NCBI GenBank assembly: GCA_034112285.1 | Contig: JAWUVP010000040.1 | Span: 1-52,297, forward strand | Length of the DNA: 52,297 nt | Origin: JAWUVP01 sp034112285 | Lineage (GTDB): Bacteria; Pseudomonadota; Gammaproteobacteria; JABDGN01 | Direction of reading: 5' to 3' | Shown here: positions 42,581-51,188 of the stretch, piece after piece | Layout: the number at the start of each line of letters is the position of its first letter | Position numbering within the stretch: the stretch's first letter is position 1 | The notes under the pieces: model-generated | The model's input: only the letters and a program-made list of their open reading frames with translations | The model's database searches: none | Told to the model about the DNA's origin: nothing | Position numbers and translations under genes: made by a program

Positions 42581-43531
42581 TTAGTGTGGCGAAATGCGGC
42601 GTAGATATTTATCTACAACCAGCCAAGAGCCTATGTAACCCAGCAGGCAGCCGGCCATAATCAAGAGCAAGGTCTGTGAAATACTTAAGCCATCTAGTGC
42701 AAATTGCGTGCTATATAATTCAGTTAATTTATTGAGTGGACCTTGTAGCCATAGCATGAAAAAATCCAAGGTTACCGCGCAAAAAATAGCGGCGCTTAAG
42801 CCATAGAGCAGGCCGGAGTATAAAAATGGTCGGCGAATAAAGCGGTTGCTTGCCCCCACTAATTTCATGACTTCAATTTCTTGGTGATAGGTCTGAATAT
42901 TCATGCGAATGGTGTTGCCAATAATTAATAACACCGCAAGAGCTAATACAATCGCTAAGCCATAAGTGAATTGTTGCAATAATTTTATGATAGCGTTTAA
43001 CCGTTTAACCCAGAGCATATCAATTTTAACATCGGTAATGTTAGGCAGTGCTAAAAGTTGTGAACGTAATAGGTTTACCGCTGGAGTAGCTTGGTTAATA
43101 GGCGTTATTTTAAAAACACCAGGCAAGGGGTTGCTGTCTAAGCTTTGAATAACATTAGTTAAGCCGGATTGTTTGCTAAATTGTGCTAAGCCTTGGTCGG
43201 GTGAAATGTATTTAATGTTGCCTACATTGCTCACGTTACTTAAAGCTTGCTGCACGTAGCTAAATTGTGCGCTAGTCGCATCGGGCGTCATATAAATGGA
43301 TAAGGTAGTGCCTTTGTTCCAATCATGCGTTGCCTGTTGTAAATTTGTGAGCACGGTTAACAGCCCGGTTGGCAACAGCAAGGTAATGCTAATGACGGCA
43401 ATGGTTAAAATGCTGGCTAAAGGATTTTTGCTGAGCTGGCGCAAGCCATGTTTCCACGCATGTTTATGGTGTGAAAAATAAACGCGCAAGCTAAAGCGCG
43501 GTTTGTTTTGACGCTGTGCAGAACTAGTCAT
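42581..43531 (-). CDS. ftsX: Cell division protein FtsX
   Basis: The ATG at 43531, 6 nt after GAGG and overlapping the end of ftsE by 8 bp, gives 316 aa. The protein has a cytosolic tail, one membrane helix (ILTIAVISITLLLPTGLLTV), a periplasmic domain and three C-terminal helices with the EIEVMKLVGASNRFIRRPF block. FtsX with FtsE activates septal amidases during division. Confidence 0.96.
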   Translation of the reverse strand: MTSSAQRQNKPRFSLRVYFSHHKHAWKHGLRQLSKNPLASILTIAVISITLLLPTGLLTVLTNLQQATHDWNKGTTLSIYMTPDATSAQFSYVQQALSNVSNVGNIKYISPDQGLAQFSKQSGLTNVIQSLDSNPLPGVFKITPINQATPAVNLLRSQLLALPNITDVKIDMLWVKRLNAIIKLLQQFTYGLAIVLALAVLLIIGNTIRMNIQTYHQEIEVMKLVGASNRFIRRPFLYSGLLYGLSAAIFCAVTLDFFMLWLQGPLNKLTELYSTQFALDGLSISQTLLLIMAGCLLGYIGSWLVVDKYLRRISPH

Positions 43532-44189
43532 TAGACGCCTCACTTAATTGACCGTGTTCGATGTGTAACACGCGGGTATCAAATTCGTTGATAAGTTCTA
43601 TGTCATGGGTGGCGATTAATACTGTGGTGCCCACTAGATTGAAATCTTTAAACAGACGCATAATTTCTAATGACAACTCAGGGTCGAGATTACCAGTGGG
43701 TTCATCAGCCAATAATAAGGTGGGTTTATTTACCACGGCACGGGCTAGGCCCACGCGTTGTTGTTCACCGGTGGATAATTCTTCGGGCAAAAAATGCTCT
43801 TTATGTAACAAGCCGACTTTATCAAGCGCGGCTCGCACGCGTTTACCAATGTCATTTTCAGTGTAACCTTCAATAATTAATGGCAGGGCGACATTTTCAA
43901 ATAGTGTTTGGTCGGGAATGAGGTGTGGGTTTTGTAATACAATACCTATGTCGCGGCGAAACTTGGGTAGCTTGCGGGCATTTAATTTTTCTAAATTTTG
44001 GCCGTTGACTTCAATTTGGCCAAACGTGGCGAGTTCAAGGCCGGCAATCAATTTCAATAAGGTGCTTTTGCCCGCGCCTGAATGGCCGGTTAAAAACACC
44101 ATTTCCCCGGCATTTACGTCCAGGTTGATTTTTTTTAAGCCTTCGTGGCCATTGGGATAGCGTTTGCTAACTTTTTCAAAGTGAATCAT
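43524..44189 (-). CDS. ftsE: Cell division ATP-binding protein FtsE
   Basis: The 221-aa ABC ATPase has MIHFEKVSKRYPNG, Walker A LTGHSGAGKSTLLK, signature LSTGEQQRVGLARA (Thr in place of the usual Gly), and Walker B LLLADEPTGNLDP. It overlaps ftsY by ATGA. It works with FtsX at the septum. Confidence 0.97.
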   Translation of the reverse strand: MIHFEKVSKRYPNGHEGLKKINLDVNAGEMVFLTGHSGAGKSTLLKLIAGLELATFGQIEVNGQNLEKLNARKLPKFRRDIGIVLQNPHLIPDQTLFENVALPLIIEGYTENDIGKRVRAALDKVGLLHKEHFLPEELSTGEQQRVGLARAVVNKPTLLLADEPTGNLDPELSLEIMRLFKDFNLVGTTVLIATHDIELINEFDTRVLHIEHGQLSEASND

Positions 44190-45124
44190 GTGGGGTCCAT
44201 TCCTAGTAAAGCTTGCACAAATGCTTCGGCATTAAAAGCTTGCAAGTCATCTAACGTTTCACCCATACCTATAAAGCGAATGGGTAATTGCAATTGATCG
44301 GCAATACTAAAAATAATACCACCTTTTGCGGTGCCATCCAATTTTGTAACGGTAATGCCGCTAACAGCAATGGCTTTGTGAAATTCTTTGGCTTGTTGCA
44401 GGGCATTTTGGCCAATACTGGCATCGAGCACCAGCATAACCTCATGTGGGGCGCTGGGTTCGGCTTTTTGAATGACGCGTACAATTTTTTTCAACTCTTC
44501 CATTAAATTATTTTGTGTGTGTAGCCGGCCGGCAGTGTCTGCAAGCAATACATCTATTTTGCGGGCTTTGGCCGCTTGAATGGCATCAAAAATAACGGCA
44601 GCGCTATCAGCGGCGCCGGTTTGGGCGATAACGGCAACATTGTTGCGCTCTCCCCAGGTTTGCAGTTGCTCCACCGCGGCGGCACGAAAGGTATCGCCAG
44701 CGGCTAACATGACGCTTAAGCCTTGTTGTTGAAAGCGCTGTGCAAGCTTACCAATGGTGGTGGTTTTGCCGGCGCCATTAATGCCAACCATCAGAATGAT
44801 ATAAGGTTTGTGTTCTGGCCCAATCTCTAGAGGTTTTTCTACTGGGGTGAGTATGGCTTGCATTTGCCCGGCCAGGGCTTGCATCACACTGCTTTGATTG
44901 GCGACTTCTTTACGAGAAATTTGCTTGTGTAAATCTGCGGTAAGCTTTTCGGTGGTTTCAATGCCAACGTCGGCCATAATGAGCGTGTCTTGTAATTCGT
45001 CTAGAAAATCAGCATCAATTTCTTTTTCACCGAAAAATAAGTCGGCGAGGCCATTGCTGGTGCGGCTTAAGCCTGCTTTTAAGCGCTTAAATAAGCTGGG
45101 TTTAGATTTTTTTTTAAAGATCAT
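44186..45124 (-). CDS. ftsY: Signal recognition particle receptor FtsY
   Basis: The start chosen is the ATG at 45124 (MIFKKKSKPSLFKRLKAGLS), giving 312 aa; longer readings extend into the opposing peptidase gene. It has the N domain, then G-domain motifs GINGAGKTTTIGKLA, DTFRAAAVEQL, LADTAGRLHTQNNLM and TKLDGTAKGGIIFS. The long acidic A domain of E. coli FtsY is absent, as in many bacteria. It receives SRP-ribosome complexes at the membrane. Confidence 0.97.
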   Translation of the reverse strand: MIFKKKSKPSLFKRLKAGLSRTSNGLADLFFGEKEIDADFLDELQDTLIMADVGIETTEKLTADLHKQISRKEVANQSSVMQALAGQMQAILTPVEKPLEIGPEHKPYIILMVGINGAGKTTTIGKLAQRFQQQGLSVMLAAGDTFRAAAVEQLQTWGERNNVAVIAQTGAADSAAVIFDAIQAAKARKIDVLLADTAGRLHTQNNLMEELKKIVRVIQKAEPSAPHEVMLVLDASIGQNALQQAKEFHKAIAVSGITVTKLDGTAKGGIIFSIADQLQLPIRFIGMGETLDDLQAFNAEAFVQALLGMDPT

Positions 45125-45162
45125 AGTGGTCAATATCTTATTTAATGGTTCAATAAAAAACA

Positions 45163-45187
45163 CGCGCCCTTCTGTAAAAAGGGCGCG
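45163..45187 (-). terminator. Terminator-like hairpin in the ftsY leader
   Basis: On the minus strand CGCGCCCTT pairs with AAGGGCGCG (9-bp perfect stem, 7-nt loop) and TGTTTTTTATT follows. This is a well-formed intrinsic terminator that ends 38 nt before the ftsY ATG, pointing into ftsY. It may be an attenuator or end a short minus-strand transcript. Confidence 0.65.
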
Positions 45188-45197
45188 GCAAGGGGCT

Positions 45198-45226
45198 TTG
45201 CTATCACCTCGAAACTGCGCTATCCT
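45198..45226 (+). promoter_or_regulatory. sigma70-type promoter of the M16 peptidase pair
   Basis: TTGCTA (45198-45203) and TATCCT (45221-45226) are spaced by exactly 17 bp, with a short leader and GAAGGA ribosome site before the ATG at 45252. Confidence 0.5.
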
Positions 45227-45251
45227 ACCACTTTTTTGAAGGATAATCATC

Positions 45252-46637
45252 ATGCGTCGATTGCTTATTTTACTGTGTTTAAGCTGCATTGCCCTCCCCA
45301 TGGCCTTTGCTAGCAACGTGAGTGAATTCACTTTGAAAAATGGCTTAAAAATATTGGTCAAACCCGACACACGGGCACCAGTCGCCATCTTCCAAATTTG
45401 GTACCGCGTGGGCGGCAGTTATGAGCCTAATGGCTTAACGGGCATTTCACATGTGTTAGAGCACATGATGTTTGAAGGCACTAAAAATTATCCGAATGAA
45501 ACTTATAGTAAGGTGGTTAACGAGAATGGCGGTCAATTAAACGCCTTCACCAGTGATGATTACACCGCCTATTATGAAGAGTTTTCTGCCGATAAAATTA
45601 ATTTGGCTTTTAAAATGGAAGCCGACAGAATGCGTTTTGCCACCTTAAGTGAAGCCGCTTTTAAAAAAGAAATTCAAGTTGTGATGGAAGAACGTCGTAT
45701 GCGCTATGACGACCAACCCGCTATGCGCTTGTATGAGCGCTTACGTGCTGCCGCTTTTTTATCTAGCCCTTACCACCATATGACGATTGGTTGGATGGGC
45801 GATTTGAAAAATTTAAATATTGCCAATGTGCGTGATTGGTACAACGCCTGGTATGTGCCCAATAACGCAACTATTGTTATAGTCGGTAATGTGAAGCCTG
45901 CCAAAATGCAAGAATATGCTGAAGAGTATTTTTCTGACATTCCAAAACAAGCCCTGTTGGTCCAAAAGCCAGTTGTAGAGCAAGAGCCTATTGGCGTGCG
46001 TAGCGTTAATGCTTCTTTACCTGCAAAAGTCTCGCAACTTTTTATGACTTATAATGTGCCGGTTCTTACGCAATTACCCAAAGCGAAGGCGTGGAAAGCA
46101 TATGCTTTAGCTTTGCTCAGTGGAGTATTGAGCGGTTCAGACAGCAGCCGATTTAGTCAAAATTTAATACGCGGCGAAAAAGTGGCTGCCAGTGCATCGA
46201 GTAGGTATGATCCTACCTCGCGTTTAAACGCGTTGTTTGAATTAAGTGGTGTGCCGAGTGCCAAGGGTACAGTTGAAAGCTTAGTGCAAGCCTTTAACCA
46301 GCAGCTAACCAATATTAAAACCAAGTTAATTAAGCCGGCGGAGTTGATGCGTGTTAAAACACAAATTATTGCACAAAAGGTTTATGGGCAAGATTCTCTT
46401 TCGGCGCAAGCATCGCAGCTGGGCAGTTTAATCAGTGTTGGTTTGCCGTACCAGTTATCAGATAATTACGTTAAAGCCATTGAAAAAGTCACGCCAGAAC
46501 AAATTCAATTAGTCGCGAATGAGTTTTTAACGAAACAACGTTTAACCACCGCTGTCTTGCACCCTTTGCCCATGAGTACACAAGCGGCAGCCAAGCAGCA
46601 ACTAGCCCAAACAGCTAGCCAAGCAGGAGTGAAATGA
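45252..46637 (+). CDS. M16-family zinc peptidase (catalytic subunit)
   Basis: The 461-aa exported protein has a signal peptide (RRLLILLCLSCIALPMAFA) and the inverted zinc motif HVLEH (67-71) with the downstream glutamate in VVMEERRM (about 146). The context GLTGISHVLEHMMFEGTKNY is typical of the periplasmic M16B group. It probably degrades peptides in the periplasm. It overlaps the next M16 gene by ATGA, and the two are expected to form a heterodimer. Confidence 0.93.
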   Translation: MRRLLILLCLSCIALPMAFASNVSEFTLKNGLKILVKPDTRAPVAIFQIWYRVGGSYEPNGLTGISHVLEHMMFEGTKNYPNETYSKVVNENGGQLNAFTSDDYTAYYEEFSADKINLAFKMEADRMRFATLSEAAFKKEIQVVMEERRMRYDDQPAMRLYERLRAAAFLSSPYHHMTIGWMGDLKNLNIANVRDWYNAWYVPNNATIVIVGNVKPAKMQEYAEEYFSDIPKQALLVQKPVVEQEPIGVRSVNASLPAKVSQLFMTYNVPVLTQLPKAKAWKAYALALLSGVLSGSDSSRFSQNLIRGEKVAASASSRYDPTSRLNALFELSGVPSAKGTVESLVQAFNQQLTNIKTKLIKPAELMRVKTQIIAQKVYGQDSLSAQASQLGSLISVGLPYQLSDNYVKAIEKVTPEQIQLVANEFLTKQRLTTAVLHPLPMSTQAAAKQQLAQTASQAGVK

Positions 46638-47959
46638 TGCGCGGTATAATTTTTAGTGCTTTACTGGTTTTTGTCGCAAATGTGATAGCGGCTCCTGTTG
46701 TCAACATTCAAAATTGGCGCACAGAAAATGGTGTGCGAGTTTTATTTGTGAAGGCGCCGCAAATTCCCATGGTAGACATGGCGGTTATTTTTAAAGCGGG
46801 CTCCATTCACGATGGCAACCAACTTGGTTTGGCTGCATTAACTAATGCGATGTTGAATGAAGGTGCTGGGAAACGTAACGTTGATGAATTGGCGCAGCAG
46901 TTCGATGACGTGGGCGCACAATTTGACAATAACGTTTCAAAAGAAACCAGTGTTTTAACATTGCGTAGCTTGGTTAAGCCAGACGTGTTGAAATCGGCCC
47001 TGGAAAATTTTAGTTTAATCTTGCAACAGCCAACGTTTCCAGAAGGGAGTGTTGAGCGTTTAAAGCAACAAATTATGGTTGGGTTAAAAGCCGCGCAACA
47101 ACAGCCAGGTTATTTGGCTGGCCGTGCATTTGCAAAAGCAATTTGGGGTACGTCCGTTTATGCGAATAGTACCTTAGGCACCGTCAGTTCAGTGCCAACA
47201 CTGAGCCGTGCAGAAGTGTCGCGGTTTTATCATCAATATTATGTTGCGCGCAATGCCTTGGTGGTGATTGTGGGTGATGTGACCCGAAAAAAAGCTGAAG
47301 CAATGGCCGAAGAAGTGATTGGTAAATTTCCGCGCGGTGAAGCGGCACATATGCCAATGCCGGTGGATACGAACACGGGGTTAAATAAACACATAGATTT
47401 TCCTTCGACGCAAAATACGATTTTAATCGGCGAATTAGGCGTTAAACGCAGCGCCCCTGATTACCTTAGCTTGAAAGTCGGTAATTATATTTTGGGCGGC
47501 GCAGGTAATTTGGGCTCTATTTTAATGAGTAACGTACGTGAAAAATATGGTTTAACGTACGGCGTTTACAGTCGTTTTGATATGTTGAGTGAAACTGGTG
47601 CTTTTGTCATTAATTTAAAAAGTCGTAACGACGAAGCGGTGCGCGCCAGTAATATGACGCAATCGTATTTAGCCGACTTTATTGCCAAAGGCCCGACCGA
47701 GCCTCAGCTTAAAGCGGCTAAAGATTATTTGGTCGGTAGCTTTCCATTAGGCATAAGTAGCAACAGTGCTATTCTTAGTATTGTGGCCGACATTGGTTAT
47801 TATAATTTGCCGTTAAATTATCTAGATACTTACCGTAAACAAGTTGAAGCGATCAGTGGCACTAAAATTGAACTAGCTTTTGCTAAAGAAGTTGATGTAA
47901 AACGCTTGGTAGTTTTATCGGTGGGTGGAAACACAGCAGGGAAAACCAATGCCCAATAA
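46634..47959 (+). CDS. M16-family peptidase-like protein (non-catalytic partner)
   Basis: The 441-aa exported protein (signal peptide IIFSALLVFVANVIAAP) has the M16 fold but lacks the zinc motif: the equivalent segment reads GLAALTNAMLNEGAGKR. It retains the partner-type block LGGAGNLGSILMSNVREKYGLTYGVYS. In other M16 pairs the second subunit supplies this substrate-binding Arg-Tyr element. Its final codons overlap rsmD. Confidence 0.92.
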   Translation: MMRGIIFSALLVFVANVIAAPVVNIQNWRTENGVRVLFVKAPQIPMVDMAVIFKAGSIHDGNQLGLAALTNAMLNEGAGKRNVDELAQQFDDVGAQFDNNVSKETSVLTLRSLVKPDVLKSALENFSLILQQPTFPEGSVERLKQQIMVGLKAAQQQPGYLAGRAFAKAIWGTSVYANSTLGTVSSVPTLSRAEVSRFYHQYYVARNALVVIVGDVTRKKAEAMAEEVIGKFPRGEAAHMPMPVDTNTGLNKHIDFPSTQNTILIGELGVKRSAPDYLSLKVGNYILGGAGNLGSILMSNVREKYGLTYGVYSRFDMLSETGAFVINLKSRNDEAVRASNMTQSYLADFIAKGPTEPQLKAAKDYLVGSFPLGISSNSAILSIVADIGYYNLPLNYLDTYRKQVEAISGTKIELAFAKEVDVKRLVVLSVGGNTAGKTNAQ

Positions 47960-48509
47960 TACGTTGCGCATCATTGGCGGCAAGTGGCGCAGCCGGCAGT
48001 TAACCTTGCCAGATGTTGCGCAGGTGCGGCCCACGCCCAACCGCTTACGGGAGACCTTATTTAATTGGTTGGCCGCAGATATTGTCGGCGCAAATTGTTT
48101 AGATGCGTTTGCAGGCTCGGGTGCTTTGGGGTTTGAAGCAGCATCTCGCGGAGCAAGTAATGTGGTGTTGGTTGATTGTAACAAACGGGTTTGTCAGCAG
48201 TTAGAAAATAATAAAACTATTTTAAAAGCAGACAATGTGCAAATTGATAAGACAGATTTTTTACAACAAACTTTGCCAGCTTGGCAGCCATTTGACATTG
48301 TGTTTTTAGATCCCCCTTTCAACCAAGGCCTATTACCCGCTTGCTTAAAAAAATTGCTTAACAATAATTTATTGGCCGAGCAAGCCTGGGTTTATGTAGA
48401 AACAGAAATAAGTTTAGATAAAGTTGATTTGCCCGCTAAATGGCAAGTTTGTAAGCAAAAGCGCGCCGGTGATGTGTTTGCAGCGCTGTTAAAATTAGCG
48501 CCGCAATAA
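47949..48509 (+). CDS. rsmD: 16S rRNA (guanine966-N2)-methyltransferase RsmD
   Basis: The ATG at 47949, behind AGGGA and overlapping the end of the M16 gene by 11 bp, gives 186 aa. It has the opening LRIIGGKWRSRQL and RPTPNRLRETLFNWL, the SAM loop CLDAFAGSGALGFEA, and the catalytic DPPF (121-124). It methylates G966 of 16S rRNA. rsmD beside ftsY is a conserved gammaproteobacterial arrangement. Confidence 0.96.
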   Translation: MPNNTLRIIGGKWRSRQLTLPDVAQVRPTPNRLRETLFNWLAADIVGANCLDAFAGSGALGFEAASRGASNVVLVDCNKRVCQQLENNKTILKADNVQIDKTDFLQQTLPAWQPFDIVFLDPPFNQGLLPACLKKLLNNNLLAEQAWVYVETEISLDKVDLPAKWQVCKQKRAGDVFAALLKLAPQ

Positions 48510-48533
48510 ACTCTTATAACGGAAAGTAAATTT

Positions 48534-49268
48534 CTAGTTTGAAGAAATATATTTCTCACGGCGCACAGCGCGCGGTGAAAAGCCTTCCTCACCTAACCAG
48601 GCAAAGGCGGCATCAATCATGTTTGGGTTGCCGCACAGATAGACCAAGTCATCATCTGGATCTAAATTAAAATCAGGAAAGGCATTTTGCACATAACCTT
48701 TGTGTTCATGTGCTTGGGGTGCGGTTAATTCATCACGACTAAAATAAGCATGAAAATGAAACCGCGGATGCTCGGCAGCAAAGGCGGCGAAATCCTCACC
48801 ATATAATAAGTCTGCACGGTATTGCACGCCCAATAACAAATGCACTTCTAATTTTTCATCTGCGGCCAAGCGTTCTGCAACTTGTGGCAGCATAGAGCGG
48901 TAGGGCGCCACGCCTGTGCCGGTGGCCACCAAAAAGTAGCGTGCAGGGGCTTCGTTGTCGCGAAAAACCAGGCGGCCAAAAGGCCCGCTGCACGTCAAGC
49001 TTTCACCTGTTTTAAGATTAAACATGGCTTCACTGGCCACGCCATCTTTTTGATAGGATATGGCAATTTGGGAATCAGTGGTTTTGCCTGGAATGCTGGC
49101 AATACTGTAGCTGCGGCGTTTGACGCCATCGGCAGAATCCAGTAAAAAGGTGAGAAATTGCCCAGGCTTAAATTCAAGGGTTTCACCATCGCTGCGCACA
49201 AAGGCTAAATGCAGGATGTTGGGCGTGACTTTTTCGGCTGATTTGAGTGTTACTGTATATTCTTTCAT
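48534..49268 (-). CDS. fpr: Ferredoxin/flavodoxin-NADP+ reductase
   Basis: The 244-aa protein has the FAD motif VKRRSYSIAS, the SGPFGRLVF loop, the NADP motif LVATGTGVAPYRSML and YLCGNPNMIDAA, with a short C-terminus (REKYISSN). Fpr shuttles electrons between NADPH and ferredoxin or flavodoxin. Confidence 0.92.
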   Translation of the reverse strand: MKEYTVTLKSAEKVTPNILHLAFVRSDGETLEFKPGQFLTFLLDSADGVKRRSYSIASIPGKTTDSQIAISYQKDGVASEAMFNLKTGESLTCSGPFGRLVFRDNEAPARYFLVATGTGVAPYRSMLPQVAERLAADEKLEVHLLLGVQYRADLLYGEDFAAFAAEHPRFHFHAYFSRDELTAPQAHEHKGYVQNAFPDFNLDPDDDLVYLCGNPNMIDAAFAWLGEEGFSPRAVRREKYISSN

Positions 49269-49348
49269 GGGGGCATTTTAATGGTTCCGTTGAACATGTA
49301 AAGCAATTTTAATGCAATATTTGCAGTTTATTGCAAAATTGCATTACA

Positions 49349-49376
49349 TTGTAATTCTTTAAAGATCAATTATAAT
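49349..49376 (+). promoter_or_regulatory. Promoter of the Rpn-family gene, predicting a leaderless mRNA
   Basis: TTGTAA (49349-49354) and a perfect TATAAT (49371-49376) are spaced by 16 bp. Only six bases separate the -10 box from the ATG at 49383, so transcription would start at or next to the start codon. No ribosome site is present. Upstream TTGCA is repeated four times (49313-49344). Confidence 0.55.
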
Positions 49377-49382
49377 ACCAGA

Positions 49383-50273
49383 ATGAACCAACAAACCCAC
49401 AATCCACATGATAAATTTGCGCGAGCCAGCCTTAACAATATTCATTTAGCAAAACGTTTTTTCCGGCTTTATTTGCCTGATGAAGTGAGAGATTGTATTG
49501 ATTTAGATACATTGGTTTTACAGAAGAGTAGCCATTTAGATGCGGTGATGAATGAGCACATTTCAGATATGGTGTATAAAGTTGAATGTGCAGGTCGCGC
49601 GAGTTATATATATGTGCTGCTTGAGCATCAAAGCACAGTTGATCATTTGATGGCTTTTAGGATATTGGCTTATACCGTACAAATCATGCAACGGCATTTG
49701 CGTACGTATAAATCGAGGAAGCTACCCTTAGTTTATCCGATGGTATATTACGCAGGCTCAGAGCCCAGCGGTGGCTTTGAGCAAGACATTTATAATTGTT
49801 TTGAGCATCCAGATTTGGCACGAAAATTATTCATGCAGCCTTTTGCCTTAATGGATCTGCAACAATTTAGTGATGCTGAGTTAGCCAAGGATAAGGTTCT
49901 GGCGGGCTTAAATTTAATGCAAAAACATATTCGTGATCCGGATTTGAGTGGGACGTTTGATTATATGTTTGAGCAGGGGATCTTCCGTGAAGTTTATGAT
50001 TACGATCAGCGGTTCTATCAGCATATGCTATACTACGGATTAGACGCGGGTGAAGTAGCTGAGCCAGCGGAATTTTTACAACGATTAAGCAAAACAGTGC
50101 CGGAAGAAGAGGAAAAAATTATGACTATAGCGCAATCTTTACGTCAAGAAGGGGTTCATGAAACGACGCTGAAGCATGCAAAAATGTTGGTTAAACATGA
50201 AGGATATTCTATCCAGAGAGCCGCAACACTTTTTAAACTTGATGTTGAAAAGCTAAGAGCATTTTGTACTTGA
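49383..50273 (+). CDS. Rpn-family (PD-(D/E)XK) recombination-promoting nuclease / transposase-like
   Basis: The 296-aa protein matches the Rpn family: DKFARASLNNIHLAKRFFRL near the start, Asp62 in HISDMVYKV and the Glu-X-Gln motif LLEHQST (Glu81, Gln83), then MAFRILAYTVQIMQRHL. The C-terminus has an HTH-like end (EGYSIQRAATLFKLDVEKL). Rpn proteins cut DNA and promote RecA-independent recombination. It appears intact and alone. Confidence 0.88.
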   Translation: MNQQTHNPHDKFARASLNNIHLAKRFFRLYLPDEVRDCIDLDTLVLQKSSHLDAVMNEHISDMVYKVECAGRASYIYVLLEHQSTVDHLMAFRILAYTVQIMQRHLRTYKSRKLPLVYPMVYYAGSEPSGGFEQDIYNCFEHPDLARKLFMQPFALMDLQQFSDAELAKDKVLAGLNLMQKHIRDPDLSGTFDYMFEQGIFREVYDYDQRFYQHMLYYGLDAGEVAEPAEFLQRLSKTVPEEEEKIMTIAQSLRQEGVHETTLKHAKMLVKHEGYSIQRAATLFKLDVEKLRAFCT

Positions 50274-50316
50274 GCTTGTGAATTTACTATTATCCTTTAT
50301 TGACATGTAACCTATT

Positions 50317-51129
50317 ATGTTAGAAATTTTAATCTTAATTATTGCCGGCCTTGTCGCCGGTGTCGGTAGCGTTTTATTGGGGATGAGTGCCGGTATTATC
50401 TTGGTGCCAATCTTTTTCTATTTTTTCCATTTACAGCACGTACCTGAAATCTACATTGCGCCTCTAGCGGTTGGCACGGGATTAGCTTGTGGTTGGCTGG
50501 CGGTGATGACCAGCGCGTGGACGCATCGCCGAGAAATTGAAATCGACAAACGATTGCTCTATATTTTATTCATCAATTCTTTCTTCGCCGCTCTGTTTTT
50601 GCACTTTGCCGCACCATTTTTAGTGGGGAATATCTTTACATTTTTGTTTGCGGTGTTGGTGCTAAGCTTACCTTTGATTAAGCGGATTCAAAAAGTCGGG
50701 GTTATGCCCAAAAACACATACCGTAATAATGTGCTACTGACCTTAGGTGCTGGCATGGTGAATGGGCTAGGCAATGTGTTTGGTCTTGGTGGGGGGCTTT
50801 TTTTGGTTGTGTTTTTTCGCCGTTTTGGCTACAGCATGAAAACGGTGTTAGCACATTGCATGGTGGCGGGTAGTTTCAATGTGTTTTTGTTTTGCGCCGT
50901 GTATATTGTGCTGGGTTGGCACAAGCCATTACCTGCTTATAGCTTAGGCTATATTTATCTGCCGGGCATGTTGCTTGTGGGTGTACCAATGATTTTCAGC
51001 GCAAAAATGGCCACGCATTGGCGTAATAAGATAACCCACGCGTGGCTGAATCGCTTGTTTAATTTGCTGGTCATTTCGGTTGGCTTGTTAATGCTGGTGC
51101 AAACCTTAAACCATATTTTAGGTAAGTAG
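50317..51129 (+). CDS. TauE/SafE (DUF81) family permease
   Basis: The 270-aa protein has about eight hydrophobic helices in two repeats, with LILIIAGLVAGVGSVLLGMS and LTLGAGMVNGLGNVFGLGGG as the matching glycine-rich motifs. Family members export sulfite or organosulfonates, or move other small anions. The substrate is not deducible. Confidence 0.9.
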   Translation: MLEILILIIAGLVAGVGSVLLGMSAGIILVPIFFYFFHLQHVPEIYIAPLAVGTGLACGWLAVMTSAWTHRREIEIDKRLLYILFINSFFAALFLHFAAPFLVGNIFTFLFAVLVLSLPLIKRIQKVGVMPKNTYRNNVLLTLGAGMVNGLGNVFGLGGGLFLVVFFRRFGYSMKTVLAHCMVAGSFNVFLFCAVYIVLGWHKPLPAYSLGYIYLPGMLLVGVPMIFSAKMATHWRNKITHAWLNRLFNLLVISVGLLMLVQTLNHILGK

Positions 51130-51188
51130 CCAGTCGGCGAATTCATTTTCTAGCATATCGATTCTTTGATTAAAAATCGTTATATGAC

